This document shows, in pieces, positions 18,136 to 26,491 of a stretch of 64,000 bases of DNA (its first letter is position 1; every line of letters begins with the position of its first letter). Under the pieces are notes generated by a model that worked only from the letters and a program-made list of their open reading frames with translations, made no database searches and was not told the DNA's origin. Source of the stretch: Chlamydiales bacterium STE3 (GTDB taxonomy: Bacteria > Chlamydiota > Chlamydiia > Chlamydiales > Parachlamydiaceae). The DNA is taken from NCBI GenBank assembly GCA_011125455.1, contig VKHO01000014.1, positions 62,001 to 126,000 of the forward strand, given 5' to 3'. The translations under genes were made by a program, and so were the position numbers.

Positions 18136-20253
18136 TTAAAGGTTAAAACTAGTGCCCCCTTTCTTTTTTTTAAAAATCAACGGTAGTTGAGTGTAAATAT
18201 GGTCTATTTTCTGCAAAATGCTTTCTCGGGTTTGAGCATTTTGGGACTCAAGGATTGCTGACACATTGGGCAGATTCCCCATTTTTAATAATCTAGAACC
18301 GTTTTCTCCCCTCTCTTTTGAGAGGGGCTCATAATCATTGGATCGATCGGAAAGATAAAACATGCTCAACGCCATTTTCAAATCCGTTGCTAAAGATGGA
18401 ATCAGATGAAAATAAAGAACATACTCCTTAGCCCGTGTTGTTGGATCTTCGGAAAGGCGAGTAATAGTGAGTTCGGGCGGCCGCCTGCCCTCCTCTTTTA
18501 CTAGGATATTAGATAGACGCCTTGTCTTTTTATGTGTTTTGGATTGACTTGCCAATTTAAACTCTCTGGGATAACGTGAACTGATAAAGTCAACGAAACA
18601 AAAATAATTTTTATTAGAAAGATAGAGGGCAATCATTTCTGGGTTTCTTTTTAGAAAAAATTCATAGAAAAGAAAGCTTGCTTGAGGATCCTTTCGGTAG
18701 TCTTCGATGCTCTCAATAAATCTATGTTCTTCCTCATCATGAAATAAGCAAACTCTGCCATCGGAAATTGTACAAGGAGGGAGGTTCGCACGTTGACTTA
18801 AGTATTTAAGGTCATTTTTCCATTCTTGGTACTCCTTTACTAACTCTAAGTAGATCTTACCCTGTTCCTCTAGAAATTCTTCAACTAAGTGGTTTTCTTT
18901 TTTTCTGTACTCTAGGTACAAAGCTGGATGTTTTTGCTCAAGCCACTCTCTAAGCCGCCGTTCCCTTTTATCTCGACTTTTGGTCATTCTAGTAGCGTCT
19001 TCATCGTCAGATTCACATCTAAGAAAATAGGAAGTACCATAAAGATCACATTCGTCTTCAGCATTAAGGATATTTTTTAGATTTTTAATGGAAGGATTAA
19101 ATGAAGAGTTACTAATTGAATCAGAGAAATCAGATTCGCTACTTTGCAAAGAAGGCAATGCTCTGCTTTTATCCTGTTCCTTAGCTTGCTGAATCAGTCG
19201 GGAAACCTCATCAAAAATACCATATTTTTTAGCTACTGAACTTAGGTCTTTTTGGGCAAAAATGGCCAAATTAATTGGGCTGTCTTTAAAAAGCATTTCA
19301 CACTGAGGATTTTTATCCGTAATGTCTTTGTGTTCTAGCCATTTTTCCCGCCATTTATGATTAAATTCTTTTCTGCATTCAAAGAATTTCTTTGTTTCTT
19401 GAAAATATTCTTCTGCATATTCAATATCAGCAGACTCGACTCTAGCCATGAAAAGAGATTTTTGAACTCTAATTTTAAGTTTTTCACCAATCTCGATGAA
19501 AACTGGGTTGCCGGTCATCAATGTTGCGGAAGATAAAGCAATGATTCTGCGCATGATTTGATAGTGGACTTGCGGCTTATCTTTTTGTCGCTCTAGTTTT
19601 GCGAGAAGGAAAGAATATTCTAAAAGAGATTTGAACTGTTCGGTTTTGTTATTGAATGACTCAAGTTCCGAGGCTTTATTTAATGGAAAATACCCGTAGT
19701 CATATTCACAAGCCTCTTGCCATTCATTCATTAAATTTTTTGCACGCTCATTGAATTTATAGGCGGTGTAGGCTGAAAAAATGATTTTAGAAGTGGATAA
19801 GATATCCATCTCTTCCAAAAATGAGTGATCCTCATCTCGTTCAAGTTCGGATAAAGTCACCAATTTTCTAGAAAAAGTAGGGCTTTTTTGCCGGAGGTAT
19901 ATAATTTTTTGTAATTGATTAAGCCATTCACGATTAAAGCCTTTTTTAAAAATTTGCATCACATGGTTTAAAATGGATTTCCTTGGCTTGAAATCCTTGA
20001 AGGTAGTAGCTATTTTCAAACCTACATCGATAAAAGACTGTTTTTGTGTAAGCAAGGCTGCATGAGCGAGAAGGCGAATCCTTTCACTTAGCTGCTTAGA
20101 AGCATGGCTGTCATCGTAAGGTAGCCCTTCCAGTATTTTTGATAGAGTTTTAAGATCTTTTAAGAAGTCAAAATGCTCTGGAGAGGTTGCTACCCCCATA
20201 TTTTGAAGGTGGTTAGTGGGAACGAAGCCAAAAGTCGAATTAGACTCAATCAT
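18136..20253 (-). CDS. Large hypothetical protein, charged and helical
   Basis: 705 residues that I do not recognise. No signal peptide or membrane segment is visible. Most of the chain is rich in Lys, Glu, Leu and aromatic residues in a helical pattern, with runs such as REWLEQKHPALYLEYRKKEN. A Ser/Asp-rich linker (SLQSSESDFSDSISNSSFNPS split at about residues 370-392) separates an N-terminal from a C-terminal helical half. The size, lack of recognised domains and location beside eukaryote-like genes fit a lineage-specific or effector protein, but that is inference. It has its own 250-bp upstream region. Confidence 0.7.
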   Translation of the reverse strand: MIESNSTFGFVPTNHLQNMGVATSPEHFDFLKDLKTLSKILEGLPYDDSHASKQLSERIRLLAHAALLTQKQSFIDVGLKIATTFKDFKPRKSILNHVMQIFKKGFNREWLNQLQKIIYLRQKSPTFSRKLVTLSELERDEDHSFLEEMDILSTSKIIFSAYTAYKFNERAKNLMNEWQEACEYDYGYFPLNKASELESFNNKTEQFKSLLEYSFLLAKLERQKDKPQVHYQIMRRIIALSSATLMTGNPVFIEIGEKLKIRVQKSLFMARVESADIEYAEEYFQETKKFFECRKEFNHKWREKWLEHKDITDKNPQCEMLFKDSPINLAIFAQKDLSSVAKKYGIFDEVSRLIQQAKEQDKSRALPSLQSSESDFSDSISNSSFNPSIKNLKNILNAEDECDLYGTSYFLRCESDDEDATRMTKSRDKRERRLREWLEQKHPALYLEYRKKENHLVEEFLEEQGKIYLELVKEYQEWKNDLKYLSQRANLPPCTISDGRVCLFHDEEEHRFIESIEDYRKDPQASFLFYEFFLKRNPEMIALYLSNKNYFCFVDFISSRYPREFKLASQSKTHKKTRRLSNILVKEEGRRPPELTITRLSEDPTTRAKEYVLYFHLIPSLATDLKMALSMFYLSDRSNDYEPLSKERGENGSRLLKMGNLPNVSAILESQNAQTRESILQKIDHIYTQLPLIFKKKKGGTSFNL

Positions 20254-20466
20254 GGCAATTCTTAAGTTAAAATGAGTTTAAATAATCGCGCAAAAATATG
20301 AATGATCGATAGCAAAATTGAAAGATAGCTATAAAGAAATAGCTTTTAATACTGGTGGGGGTAAAGGATTACAACCATCATTAAATTTCTAAGCTATAGC
20401 TCTATATCTATTTCGGACATTAAGCGAAGATAATTTTATGGTAAAGAAGTTCTTACTGAAAATGTG

Positions 20467-20493
20467 ATCCGGTGAAAGGAACAATCACCGGAT
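20467..20493 (-). terminator. Terminator hairpin of the ferredoxin-IscA operon
   Basis: A perfect 9-bp stem ATCCGGTGA/TCACCGGAT with a nine-base loop lies 11 bp past the stop of the minus-strand IscA-type gene, followed on that strand by CACATTTTCAG. GC content is high compared with the surroundings. Confidence 0.6.
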
Positions 20494-20503
20494 GGAGGAA
20501 AGA

Positions 20504-21070
20504 TTATTTATATCCGTGAGAAGAGCCGCAACCGCAAGAAGAACCCGCGTTGGGATTAATGACTTTAAAACCAGAGTCATTCAAACCTTTGGTAAAGTCA
20601 ATTTTACATCCTTTCAAGCGATTAAGGAGTGCTTTCTCTACATGTATTTCCACACCCTGGGAGACAAAAACTTCATCGTTGGGAGTGGCTTTTTCTGAAA
20701 AATCTAGGATGTATTCAAAACCACTGCATCCGGCTAGCTGTTCTCCAAAGCGTAGTCCATAACCTGCTTTGCCTTCTTGCTGAGCGAAAAACAAAAATTG
20801 TTCCGCAGCTTGAGGAGTAAGGGTAATTGTAGAAAGATCTACAGTCTCGTTCAAGATGACATTGAGCTTATTTACAAGATCGTTGATTTGTTCATCGGTT
20901 CTGCCATGACCTTTCATACCTGCTTCGAGAGTTTCAACATGGGCTGCACCGCAACCAACACAATGTAAGCCAGCGTTGGTAATTTCCTGAGCAAGCCTTT
21001 GTGTATATTGGGGGAAGCCAGACAATATTTCCGAAATCGTCATCTGCGGATGAATAGTTTTTTCAGCCAT
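20504..21070 (-). CDS. DUF1858-IscA fusion protein, A-type Fe-S carrier
   Basis: 188 residues in two parts. Residues about 8-70 form a DUF1858 domain with the CVGCGAA motif; residues 78-188 form an IscA/HesB (A-type carrier) domain with LTPQAAEQFL, GCSGFEYILDF and the C-terminal CGCG cluster-binding motif (SSCGCGSSHGYK). The A-type Cys pattern (one Cys in GCSGF plus CGCG) is intact, so cluster carriage is likely. The fusion is uncommon to my knowledge. The ATG at 21070 has AAGGAT upstream and is preferred over a TTG two codons earlier. It lies 18 bp after the ferredoxin gene, so both probably serve Fe-S assembly. Confidence 0.85.
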   Translation of the reverse strand: MAEKTIHPQMTISEILSGFPQYTQRLAQEITNAGLHCVGCGAAHVETLEAGMKGHGRTDEQINDLVNKLNVILNETVDLSTITLTPQAAEQFLFFAQQEGKAGYGLRFGEQLAGCSGFEYILDFSEKATPNDEVFVSQGVEIHVEKALLNRLKGCKIDFTKGLNDSGFKVINPNAGSSCGCGSSHGYK

Positions 21071-21088
21071 ATCCAAATAATCCTTAAT

Positions 21089-21355
21089 TTAAAATGAAAT
21101 TCTTACCTTACCACATTTGATCTTACATTGACAAGCAAGACGCTCATCACAGGTTCCTTCACCTAAAAAATCTTCCTCTTCACGTGTTGGGGAGGAGAGG
21201 TTTTCTTTACCTTCCTTTATTTCAATGACGCAAGTTCCACATACGCCTTCTGTACAGGCAAATGGAACTCCTGCTTCTTCACAACACTCAGCAAGGGGAG
21301 AGCCATCAGGTAGGTCAATTTCTTCCTCATTGTGATCAAAAATTAATTGAGCCAT
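21089..21355 (-). CDS. [2Fe-2S] ferredoxin, plant/adrenodoxin-like fold
   Basis: 88 residues, a small soluble electron carrier. Cluster ligands are in PFACTEGVCGTCVIEI (C-x4-C-x2-C, about residues 33-42) with the fourth Cys in DERLACQCKI near residue 76. The beta-grasp framework LIFDHNEEEIDLPDGSPLAECCEEAGV precedes it. It is the first gene of a two-gene operon with the IscA-type fusion protein, pointing to a role in Fe-S assembly or an associated reductase. Chlamydia also has a single small [2Fe-2S] ferredoxin. Confidence 0.93.
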   Translation of the reverse strand: MAQLIFDHNEEEIDLPDGSPLAECCEEAGVPFACTEGVCGTCVIEIKEGKENLSSPTREEEDFLGEGTCDERLACQCKIKCGKVRISF

Positions 21356-21492
21356 TTTTTTGTCTCCAAATAAAATCTAATGCATTATTATGGTATAAAT
21401 CTTTTATTAAATCAAGAACATAAAGTTACTAATTCCCCATTAAATTGTTGTTTTATCCAAATAGGGTTTAGGTATGAGTTTGTATTGAATAA

Positions 21493-22029
21493 TCAATTTT
21501 TTAAATTGCCGTAATAAGAATCACGATGATATTTTTTAATCATTCGATTAATCAGCAAGCCTGCTATCGTTGGAATATATCTAGTCAGTTTTCCCATAAG
21601 AACCGACCCCTTTGGTATTCTCTACCTTTGTATTTCTAAAATCGCCTGGCCTCTTTTCTTATCAAAACCTCGATATCTAGCATTTCTTAGGGAAATATTA
21701 GTGCTTTTGTCTTTTCTTTCCTTATCTTTTCCGTATTTCCTTTCAACCGCATCCTTCGTCTGTAACCACCTTTGTTCCGGCCAAGGCACTTGTTTTAACA
21801 GCGTCTTAGTTATTTTATTATCGGCCGTGGAGCTACCAATTATTCTTTTAGCTGCTATCTGTTGTGTCCTAGGATCACTTCATAAGGCAATTTCACTCAT
21901 TTCCTAGGCCGGCTCCTTTCCATGAATTTTTGCTTTCCATCCTTCTTCCCCAATCATTTTCATGCTTATGCTATCCCGAATTTCTACATAGCATCCATGT
22001 AGCAGCTCATGCTCTAGTGCTCGAGGAGA
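21493..22029 (-). pseudogene. Decayed reading frame with an HELLH motif, in frame with the upstream gene
   Basis: One minus-strand frame reads like protein over about 180 codons but is broken by stops at 21904-21906, 21880-21882 and 21622-21624. It begins directly after the stop of the gene at 22030-23043 and in the same frame. The first segment has LEHELLHGCYVE, an HExxH zinc-protease-like motif at 21997-22011; the middle is basic (RWLQTKDAVERKYGKDKERK); the last 34 codons (from ATG at 21597) end in YYGNLKN. Family unrecognised. It could be a 3' remnant of a longer fused gene, or one or two separate dead genes. The plus-strand ORF here is its shadow. Confidence 0.5.
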
Positions 22030-23043
22030 TTAAAATAATTTTTTATCAACATTGGCTTCTCTTAAGGCTCGAGTAATGGCCCAAATACGAGGTTCTGGGA
22101 ATGAAGGAGGATCAAAATCATCCATTTTGATACATTGAAATTGATCAAACTCAAGGTTACTTCTTGAATGCTTCTTGCGGGGAATGAGTGACACCCACAA
22201 AGGAACACCAAATTTATCAAAGGTCTCTTGCATAATCTCTATTTGCTGTTCTCTTTCTACTTCAATATGGGACCCGTCATTAAAATCTGCTACTAAGGTG
22301 CCATGAGCTTTAAGAATTCTCATAGCATTAATGAAAAGATGACCGCTTCGGAGAGTCTCGTGAGGGAAAATTCTTTCCAAATATATATCGTCAACACTAT
22401 TACTTGGAAAATAGGACATTTCTTGCAAATTCTCTATGTCAGCGACATAGTCTGGACGGGGCCGGCTATCCGTATCAATAGTAAAGGGATGATAGTTTCT
22501 TGTTTCTTCTGCGGCAAAAACATAACGTTTTTCCTTTAATACAGGATAAGATTTAGATAAGAGTGTTCCTCTGCCTACGATCAAATCAACAGGTTTGCCA
22601 TCTGCCTCTCGCTCTTCTCGATAGGCAGCAAAAGATGGGTAGGGGGTTCTGACAGTATTTCCTGTGGTTTCTATAGATTGACAAGAATACGATGCAGAAA
22701 TATCAAGACTGACAGAAGGGGGTGCTTTTCTTTCTTCTCTTTCCTGTTCTTGATGAGTCGAAGAGAGGCGGGGAGTATATAAAATGATGTTGCGCTTTCC
22801 TTGCCAAAAGGCTTGCCAGTCCTCTCTTAATTTATGGGAAAAGAGGGGAAGGATAAGAAAGGTTTTGAATAAAGATCGAACTCCCACATATATCCTATGA
22901 GTAATGGAGAATTGTTTTTCAAATTTTCCTGTGAATCGATATTTCTTACCTCGATTGCTTGAAGATGGCGAGTAGGATTCACTTGAAGATAAAGGTATCT
23001 GCTTATAGTGCAGGGGTATTGAATCTTTATATTTAATTTTCAT
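22030..23043 (-). CDS. Methyltransferase-like hypothetical protein
   Basis: 337 residues. The C-terminal 190 residues resemble a divergent class I methyltransferase: PVDLIVGRGTLLSKSY, RPRPDYVADIENLQEMSYFPSNSVDDIYLERIFPHET (read in parts) and MRILKAHGTLVADFNDGSH match strand 1, the acidic loop, strand 4 and strand 5 of the fold. A canonical GxGxG motif is absent, so SAM binding is unproven. The N-terminal 140 residues are basic and Ser-rich with a hydrophobic stretch (SLFKTFLILPLFS). Followed in frame by a decayed sequence, so the present C terminus may be truncated. Located just downstream of the F-box/ankyrin locus. Confidence 0.6.
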   Translation of the reverse strand: MKIKYKDSIPLHYKQIPLSSSESYSPSSSNRGKKYRFTGKFEKQFSITHRIYVGVRSLFKTFLILPLFSHKLREDWQAFWQGKRNIILYTPRLSSTHQEQEREERKAPPSVSLDISASYSCQSIETTGNTVRTPYPSFAAYREEREADGKPVDLIVGRGTLLSKSYPVLKEKRYVFAAEETRNYHPFTIDTDSRPRPDYVADIENLQEMSYFPSNSVDDIYLERIFPHETLRSGHLFINAMRILKAHGTLVADFNDGSHIEVEREQQIEIMQETFDKFGVPLWVSLIPRKKHSRSNLEFDQFQCIKMDDFDPPSFPEPRIWAITRALREANVDKKLF

Positions 23044-23082
23044 GGTTTTTAATATCCTTAGGAGGGATTTGAACGTTTATAT

Positions 23083-25257
23083 TTATCCTTCAGTAGACAT
23101 AGAATTATCAGACTCATCGGCTAGCAGCAGATCGAGTGGAGTCAATCCGTCATTATCTTTTATGTTTGGATTTGCTCCGTGTTCAATCAATAGCTCGACT
23201 ATTCCGGAAGTGCCATCCTTTGCTGCAATGTGCAAAGCTGTTTTTCCCTCCTTATTGGTATAGTTAAGATCAATTCCTGATTTAATAAAAGCGGTTATTA
23301 TTTGCCTCTTAAAAAGAAAACATTTTGCTAAACGATAATATTTAATAGCATTGAAAAATGGAGGATTTCCTAATGGATCGCATTGATAGGGGGCAGCCCC
23401 ATGTCTAATTAATAACTCTATTATCTCTGAACTGCCATACTCGGTTTTTGCGGCGATATGAAGAGCTGTCATGCCATCTGGGCTAGTATAGTTAAGATTC
23501 ATTCCCCCTTTAATAAAAGCCTGCACATGCCTTGGCAGTTGATTTTCTATAGCAATAAAAAGAGGTATCTTCCCTGAATTGTCACATTGATATAGATCGG
23601 CTCCATGCTTGATTAACAACTTAATTGTTTTAGGTGTTATATCGTAAGGACCAGAAGTATCAGCGGCAATATGTAGGGCTGTTTGCCCAGCTTGGTTAGT
23701 ATAGGAAAGATCGATGCCTGGTTCAAGGAAGGCCTGTACATTGTCAAAATGCCGATTTTCTATAGCAATAAAAAGAGGTGTCTTCCCTGAATTGTCACAT
23801 TGGTATGGGTCAGTTCCGTGCTGAAGCAAAAGCTTTATGTTTTCTGCTCGATAATGTTTTGCAGCAATATGAAGAGCAGTTTGACCATCCTTGTCAGGAT
23901 AGGTTAAGTCTATTTTATGTTGTAGTAGTAGATTTAATATAATAGGAATGTTGCAGTTTAGTGCAAAACGCAAAGCTGCTTGGCCTTCCTCTGGGGAATA
24001 GAGCTTTTCTTCAAGAAAAGCGAATAAACTTTCTGAACTGAAACTTTTTATAGCAAGCATGAGAGGAGAATAACCCTGGTTGTCAAGTATAGATGGGGCA
24101 GCTCCGTATTGGATAAGCAAATTGATGGATTTCGGATTATCACACATTGCGGCTAAATGGAGAGCAGTTTGACCCTTCTTGTTCGATTGGTTGAGATTCA
24201 TGCCTCCTTGTTGGATAAGCAACTTGATGGATTTCGAATTACCATACTGTGCGGCTAAATGGAGAGGAGTTTGGCCGTCCTTGTCCGCTATACATGGGTC
24301 AGCTCCACGTTGGACCAATAATTTTATGATCTCAGGTGTACCATGCCAGACTGCAATATGCAGAGGAGTTTGACCATCCTTGTCCGGGTTGTTAAGATTC
24401 ATGCCTCCTTCAATAAAAGCAAGAATCTTAGATACACTTTTTTCTCTTATGGCTCTTTCAATGGGTGACTGTTTATATTGACCACATTTATATGGGTCAG
24501 CTCCGTGTTGGACCAATAATTTTATGATCTCAGGTGTATCATCCGAGACTGCAATATCCAAAGGAGTTTGACTTTTCTTGTCCGATATACATGGTTCAGC
24601 TCCACGTTGGACTAATAATTTTATGATCTCGGGTGTACCATAACTTGCGGCTAAATGGAGAGGAGTTTGACCCTTCTTGTCTGTATGGTTAAGGTTCATG
24701 CCTCCTTCAATAAAGGCAAGGATTTTAGATACACTCTTTTCTCTTATGGCTATTTCAATGGGTGACTCTTCACTCTTATCCCATTTATATGGGTCAGCAC
24801 CCCGTTGGACCAATAATTTTATGATCTCAGGTGTACCATCCCGAACTGCAATATGCAAAGCCGTGTTACAATCTTTTTTTTGGAAACTCCCACCTTCTTG
24901 AATCGTCCATGTGCGTACAGTGACAGCGTAGTTAAGGTCCGAGCCTCCTTTAATCAGCGCCCGCACATTGGCTAAACTTTTACTTTTTATGGCTTCAAAA
25001 ATAGCTGGCTCGTTTTTTCTATCTAATGGATTAGCAGCAGCTCCATATCTTAATAAAAGTTTAATATTTTTTTGATTGTTTGGTATTTGAGCAGCTCCAT
25101 AAAGCAAGCCAGGAGCTATGATTGTATTAGCTTGCAGGAGCAAATGAGTCATCAAAGGTGTTTTTTGTAGGACAGTAAGGGGTAATAACAATTTTTCGGA
25201 TTTAGTATTTGCTCCATGCATCAATAAAAATTGAGCAACTTCTAATTCTAACTGCAA
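23083..25257 (-). CDS. Ankyrin-repeat protein; probable 3' half of a frameshifted F-box-ankyrin gene
   Basis: 724 residues made almost wholly of 33-residue ankyrin repeats, about 20, with the consensus GQTPLHLAASYGTPEIIKLL-VQRGADP. Ankyrin arrays bind proteins, and in amoeba symbionts they are typical effectors. The frame starts only at a TTG (25257) with no ribosome binding site, and overlaps by 56 bp the F-box ORF in another frame. Reading on upstream it remains protein-like (QSQEEKHSQIYNQQSWHFTL) until a stop at about 25321. This suggests one original gene broken by a 1-base indel near 25300-25320. Internal 297-bp duplication at 24401-24994 indicates recent repeat expansion. Confidence 0.8.
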   Translation of the reverse strand: MQLELEVAQFLLMHGANTKSEKLLLPLTVLQKTPLMTHLLLQANTIIAPGLLYGAAQIPNNQKNIKLLLRYGAAANPLDRKNEPAIFEAIKSKSLANVRALIKGGSDLNYAVTVRTWTIQEGGSFQKKDCNTALHIAVRDGTPEIIKLLVQRGADPYKWDKSEESPIEIAIREKSVSKILAFIEGGMNLNHTDKKGQTPLHLAASYGTPEIIKLLVQRGAEPCISDKKSQTPLDIAVSDDTPEIIKLLVQHGADPYKCGQYKQSPIERAIREKSVSKILAFIEGGMNLNNPDKDGQTPLHIAVWHGTPEIIKLLVQRGADPCIADKDGQTPLHLAAQYGNSKSIKLLIQQGGMNLNQSNKKGQTALHLAAMCDNPKSINLLIQYGAAPSILDNQGYSPLMLAIKSFSSESLFAFLEEKLYSPEEGQAALRFALNCNIPIILNLLLQHKIDLTYPDKDGQTALHIAAKHYRAENIKLLLQHGTDPYQCDNSGKTPLFIAIENRHFDNVQAFLEPGIDLSYTNQAGQTALHIAADTSGPYDITPKTIKLLIKHGADLYQCDNSGKIPLFIAIENQLPRHVQAFIKGGMNLNYTSPDGMTALHIAAKTEYGSSEIIELLIRHGAAPYQCDPLGNPPFFNAIKYYRLAKCFLFKRQIITAFIKSGIDLNYTNKEGKTALHIAAKDGTSGIVELLIEHGANPNIKDNDGLTPLDLLLADESDNSMSTEG
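24401..24994 (-). repeat. Tandem 297-bp duplication within the ankyrin array
   Basis: The unit starting ATGCCTCCTTCAATAAA (plus-strand view) recurs at 24401 and 24698, a spacing of 297 bp, exactly three 33-residue repeats. Similarity is strongest over the first 165 bp. The phrase TTGGACCAATAATTTTATGA also recurs in several repeats. Confidence 0.7.
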
Positions 25258-26062
25258 TGTAAAGTGCCAGCTTTGTTGATTGTAAATCTGTGAATGTTTC
25301 TCCTCTTGAGATTGGAGGGGTTAAAATAGTCTTTTTTAGATGCTGTAAGGGAACATTTTGAGCAAATAATTTGACTAAATCATCAATCGATAATTGCTTC
25401 AAATGGTTAAGGCTTTCTTCGATCGATATTTTGCCATTAACGTAGACAATTAAATTTTTAAATAAGTTGTTACCATTAATCCCGTATTTCCAATCTTGTT
25501 GTGATAGCGTGTGTAGATTATGAGAAAGGATTTTTAGATATCTTTTTGCTTTGCCTATTTTTTTGCCTTTATATCCAAGTTTACGAGCGGCATCCTTCAA
25601 CGCTAAGTCAGCATGAGCTTTTGCATGTGCGTTAACTTCTCTAAACCTTTTTAGATCATCGATTGGTAGAAATTTTAAAACCTCATTGATGGCGTCATCA
25701 TGTAGGATGGGTAGCGCATTCTTAGTACGTAATGTCAAGCCGGCGATTCTTTTATGAACGGCATCGACTTGCTTTTTCCTACTAAAAATTTTTCGCCAAA
25801 GCCAACATAGTTTTGACTGCTTCTGATCATATCCATTTCGAATTGCAGTTGCTTTTGCTTGAAGGAGTTGGAAAGCTTCTGCTTTCTTCATCTGAATGCC
25901 CTGTGCAGAAATAGAAGAACACTTTAAATTTTCTTTTAAAGCTTTTTCAATTTTCTCTAATGTCTCGATAGCATTATGACGCTTTTGAGATTTTTTCGTT
26001 GTTTCGTAGATAGAAAAAGTCTGAGAATTCAGAGAAACATTAAAGTAATAATTGTGGGACAT
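25202..26062 (-). CDS. F-box-like protein; probable 5' half of a frameshifted F-box-ankyrin gene
   Basis: 286 residues. An F-box-like segment spans about residues 115-160: ALPILHDDAINEVLKFLPID-DLKRFREVNAHAKAHADLA, fitting the LP..xxxxILxxLpxxDLxxxxxVnk pattern. The N-terminal part is helical and basic (KKAEAFQLLQAKATAIRNGY). F-box proteins recruit Skp1-cullin ubiquitin ligases in eukaryotes; bacterial versions are secreted effectors, so host ubiquitin targeting is likely but inferred. The last 20-35 residues (after LTPPISR) look like out-of-frame translation of the ankyrin gene: they overlap it by 56 bp. Thus the two ORFs probably are one gene interrupted by a frameshift. Confidence 0.75.
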   Translation of the reverse strand: MSHNYYFNVSLNSQTFSIYETTKKSQKRHNAIETLEKIEKALKENLKCSSISAQGIQMKKAEAFQLLQAKATAIRNGYDQKQSKLCWLWRKIFSRKKQVDAVHKRIAGLTLRTKNALPILHDDAINEVLKFLPIDDLKRFREVNAHAKAHADLALKDAARKLGYKGKKIGKAKRYLKILSHNLHTLSQQDWKYGINGNNLFKNLIVYVNGKISIEESLNHLKQLSIDDLVKLFAQNVPLQHLKKTILTPPISRGETFTDLQSTKLALYIAVRIRSCSIFIDAWSKY

Positions 26063-26491
26063 AAATTAACTTTAGTTGATGAAAGTTAAATTACTCTATT
26101 AAAATTCTTTTTAAATTTCAATGATTTAAACGGAGCAAAGCCATCTGTGTTGAATAGGTACCGGCTAAGTTTTTAGTAAAGGGAGAAGATGATAGCTTAT
26201 AGTAAAAGATGGCTTGATGAAAATTGGATGAAAGAAATCCCTTATCTCTCGAGCAAGAGAAAACAAAGAAGTTTTTAGATACGTAAACGTATTTGGCCAG
26301 ACTATAACAAACAAAAGGTGAGCCTTTTTTCAAACATGTGAACTCAGGCATGGGTTTAAAAATTGAGATGGACAAGACTGAATCTGTGCTCGACCACTAA
26401 TGTGTTTGCTTCTGTATAAACCTTGGCTTATTTACAGCTAAGTTGTGTGGGGTAAATCAAAATACAATTGTTAAAGGCATTGTTTCGTTGG
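26063..26491. other. Gene-free gap, no convincing feature
   Basis: 429 bp between the F-box gene start and the convergent-side end of the efflux gene. A minus-strand 85-codon ORF (26118-26375) has a low-complexity, Phe/Ser-rich translation and no ribosome binding site. Parts of other frames look faintly protein-like, so an old decayed gene is possible. Confidence 0.4.

Noticed and set aside
21701-21907. 68-codon plus-strand ORF with hydrophobic translation
   Set aside because: It is the complement of the decayed minus-strand frame that reads like basic protein; no ribosome binding site.
26118-26375. 85-codon minus-strand ORF
   Set aside because: Low-complexity translation, no ribosome binding site, and no conserved motif; likely chance or relic.
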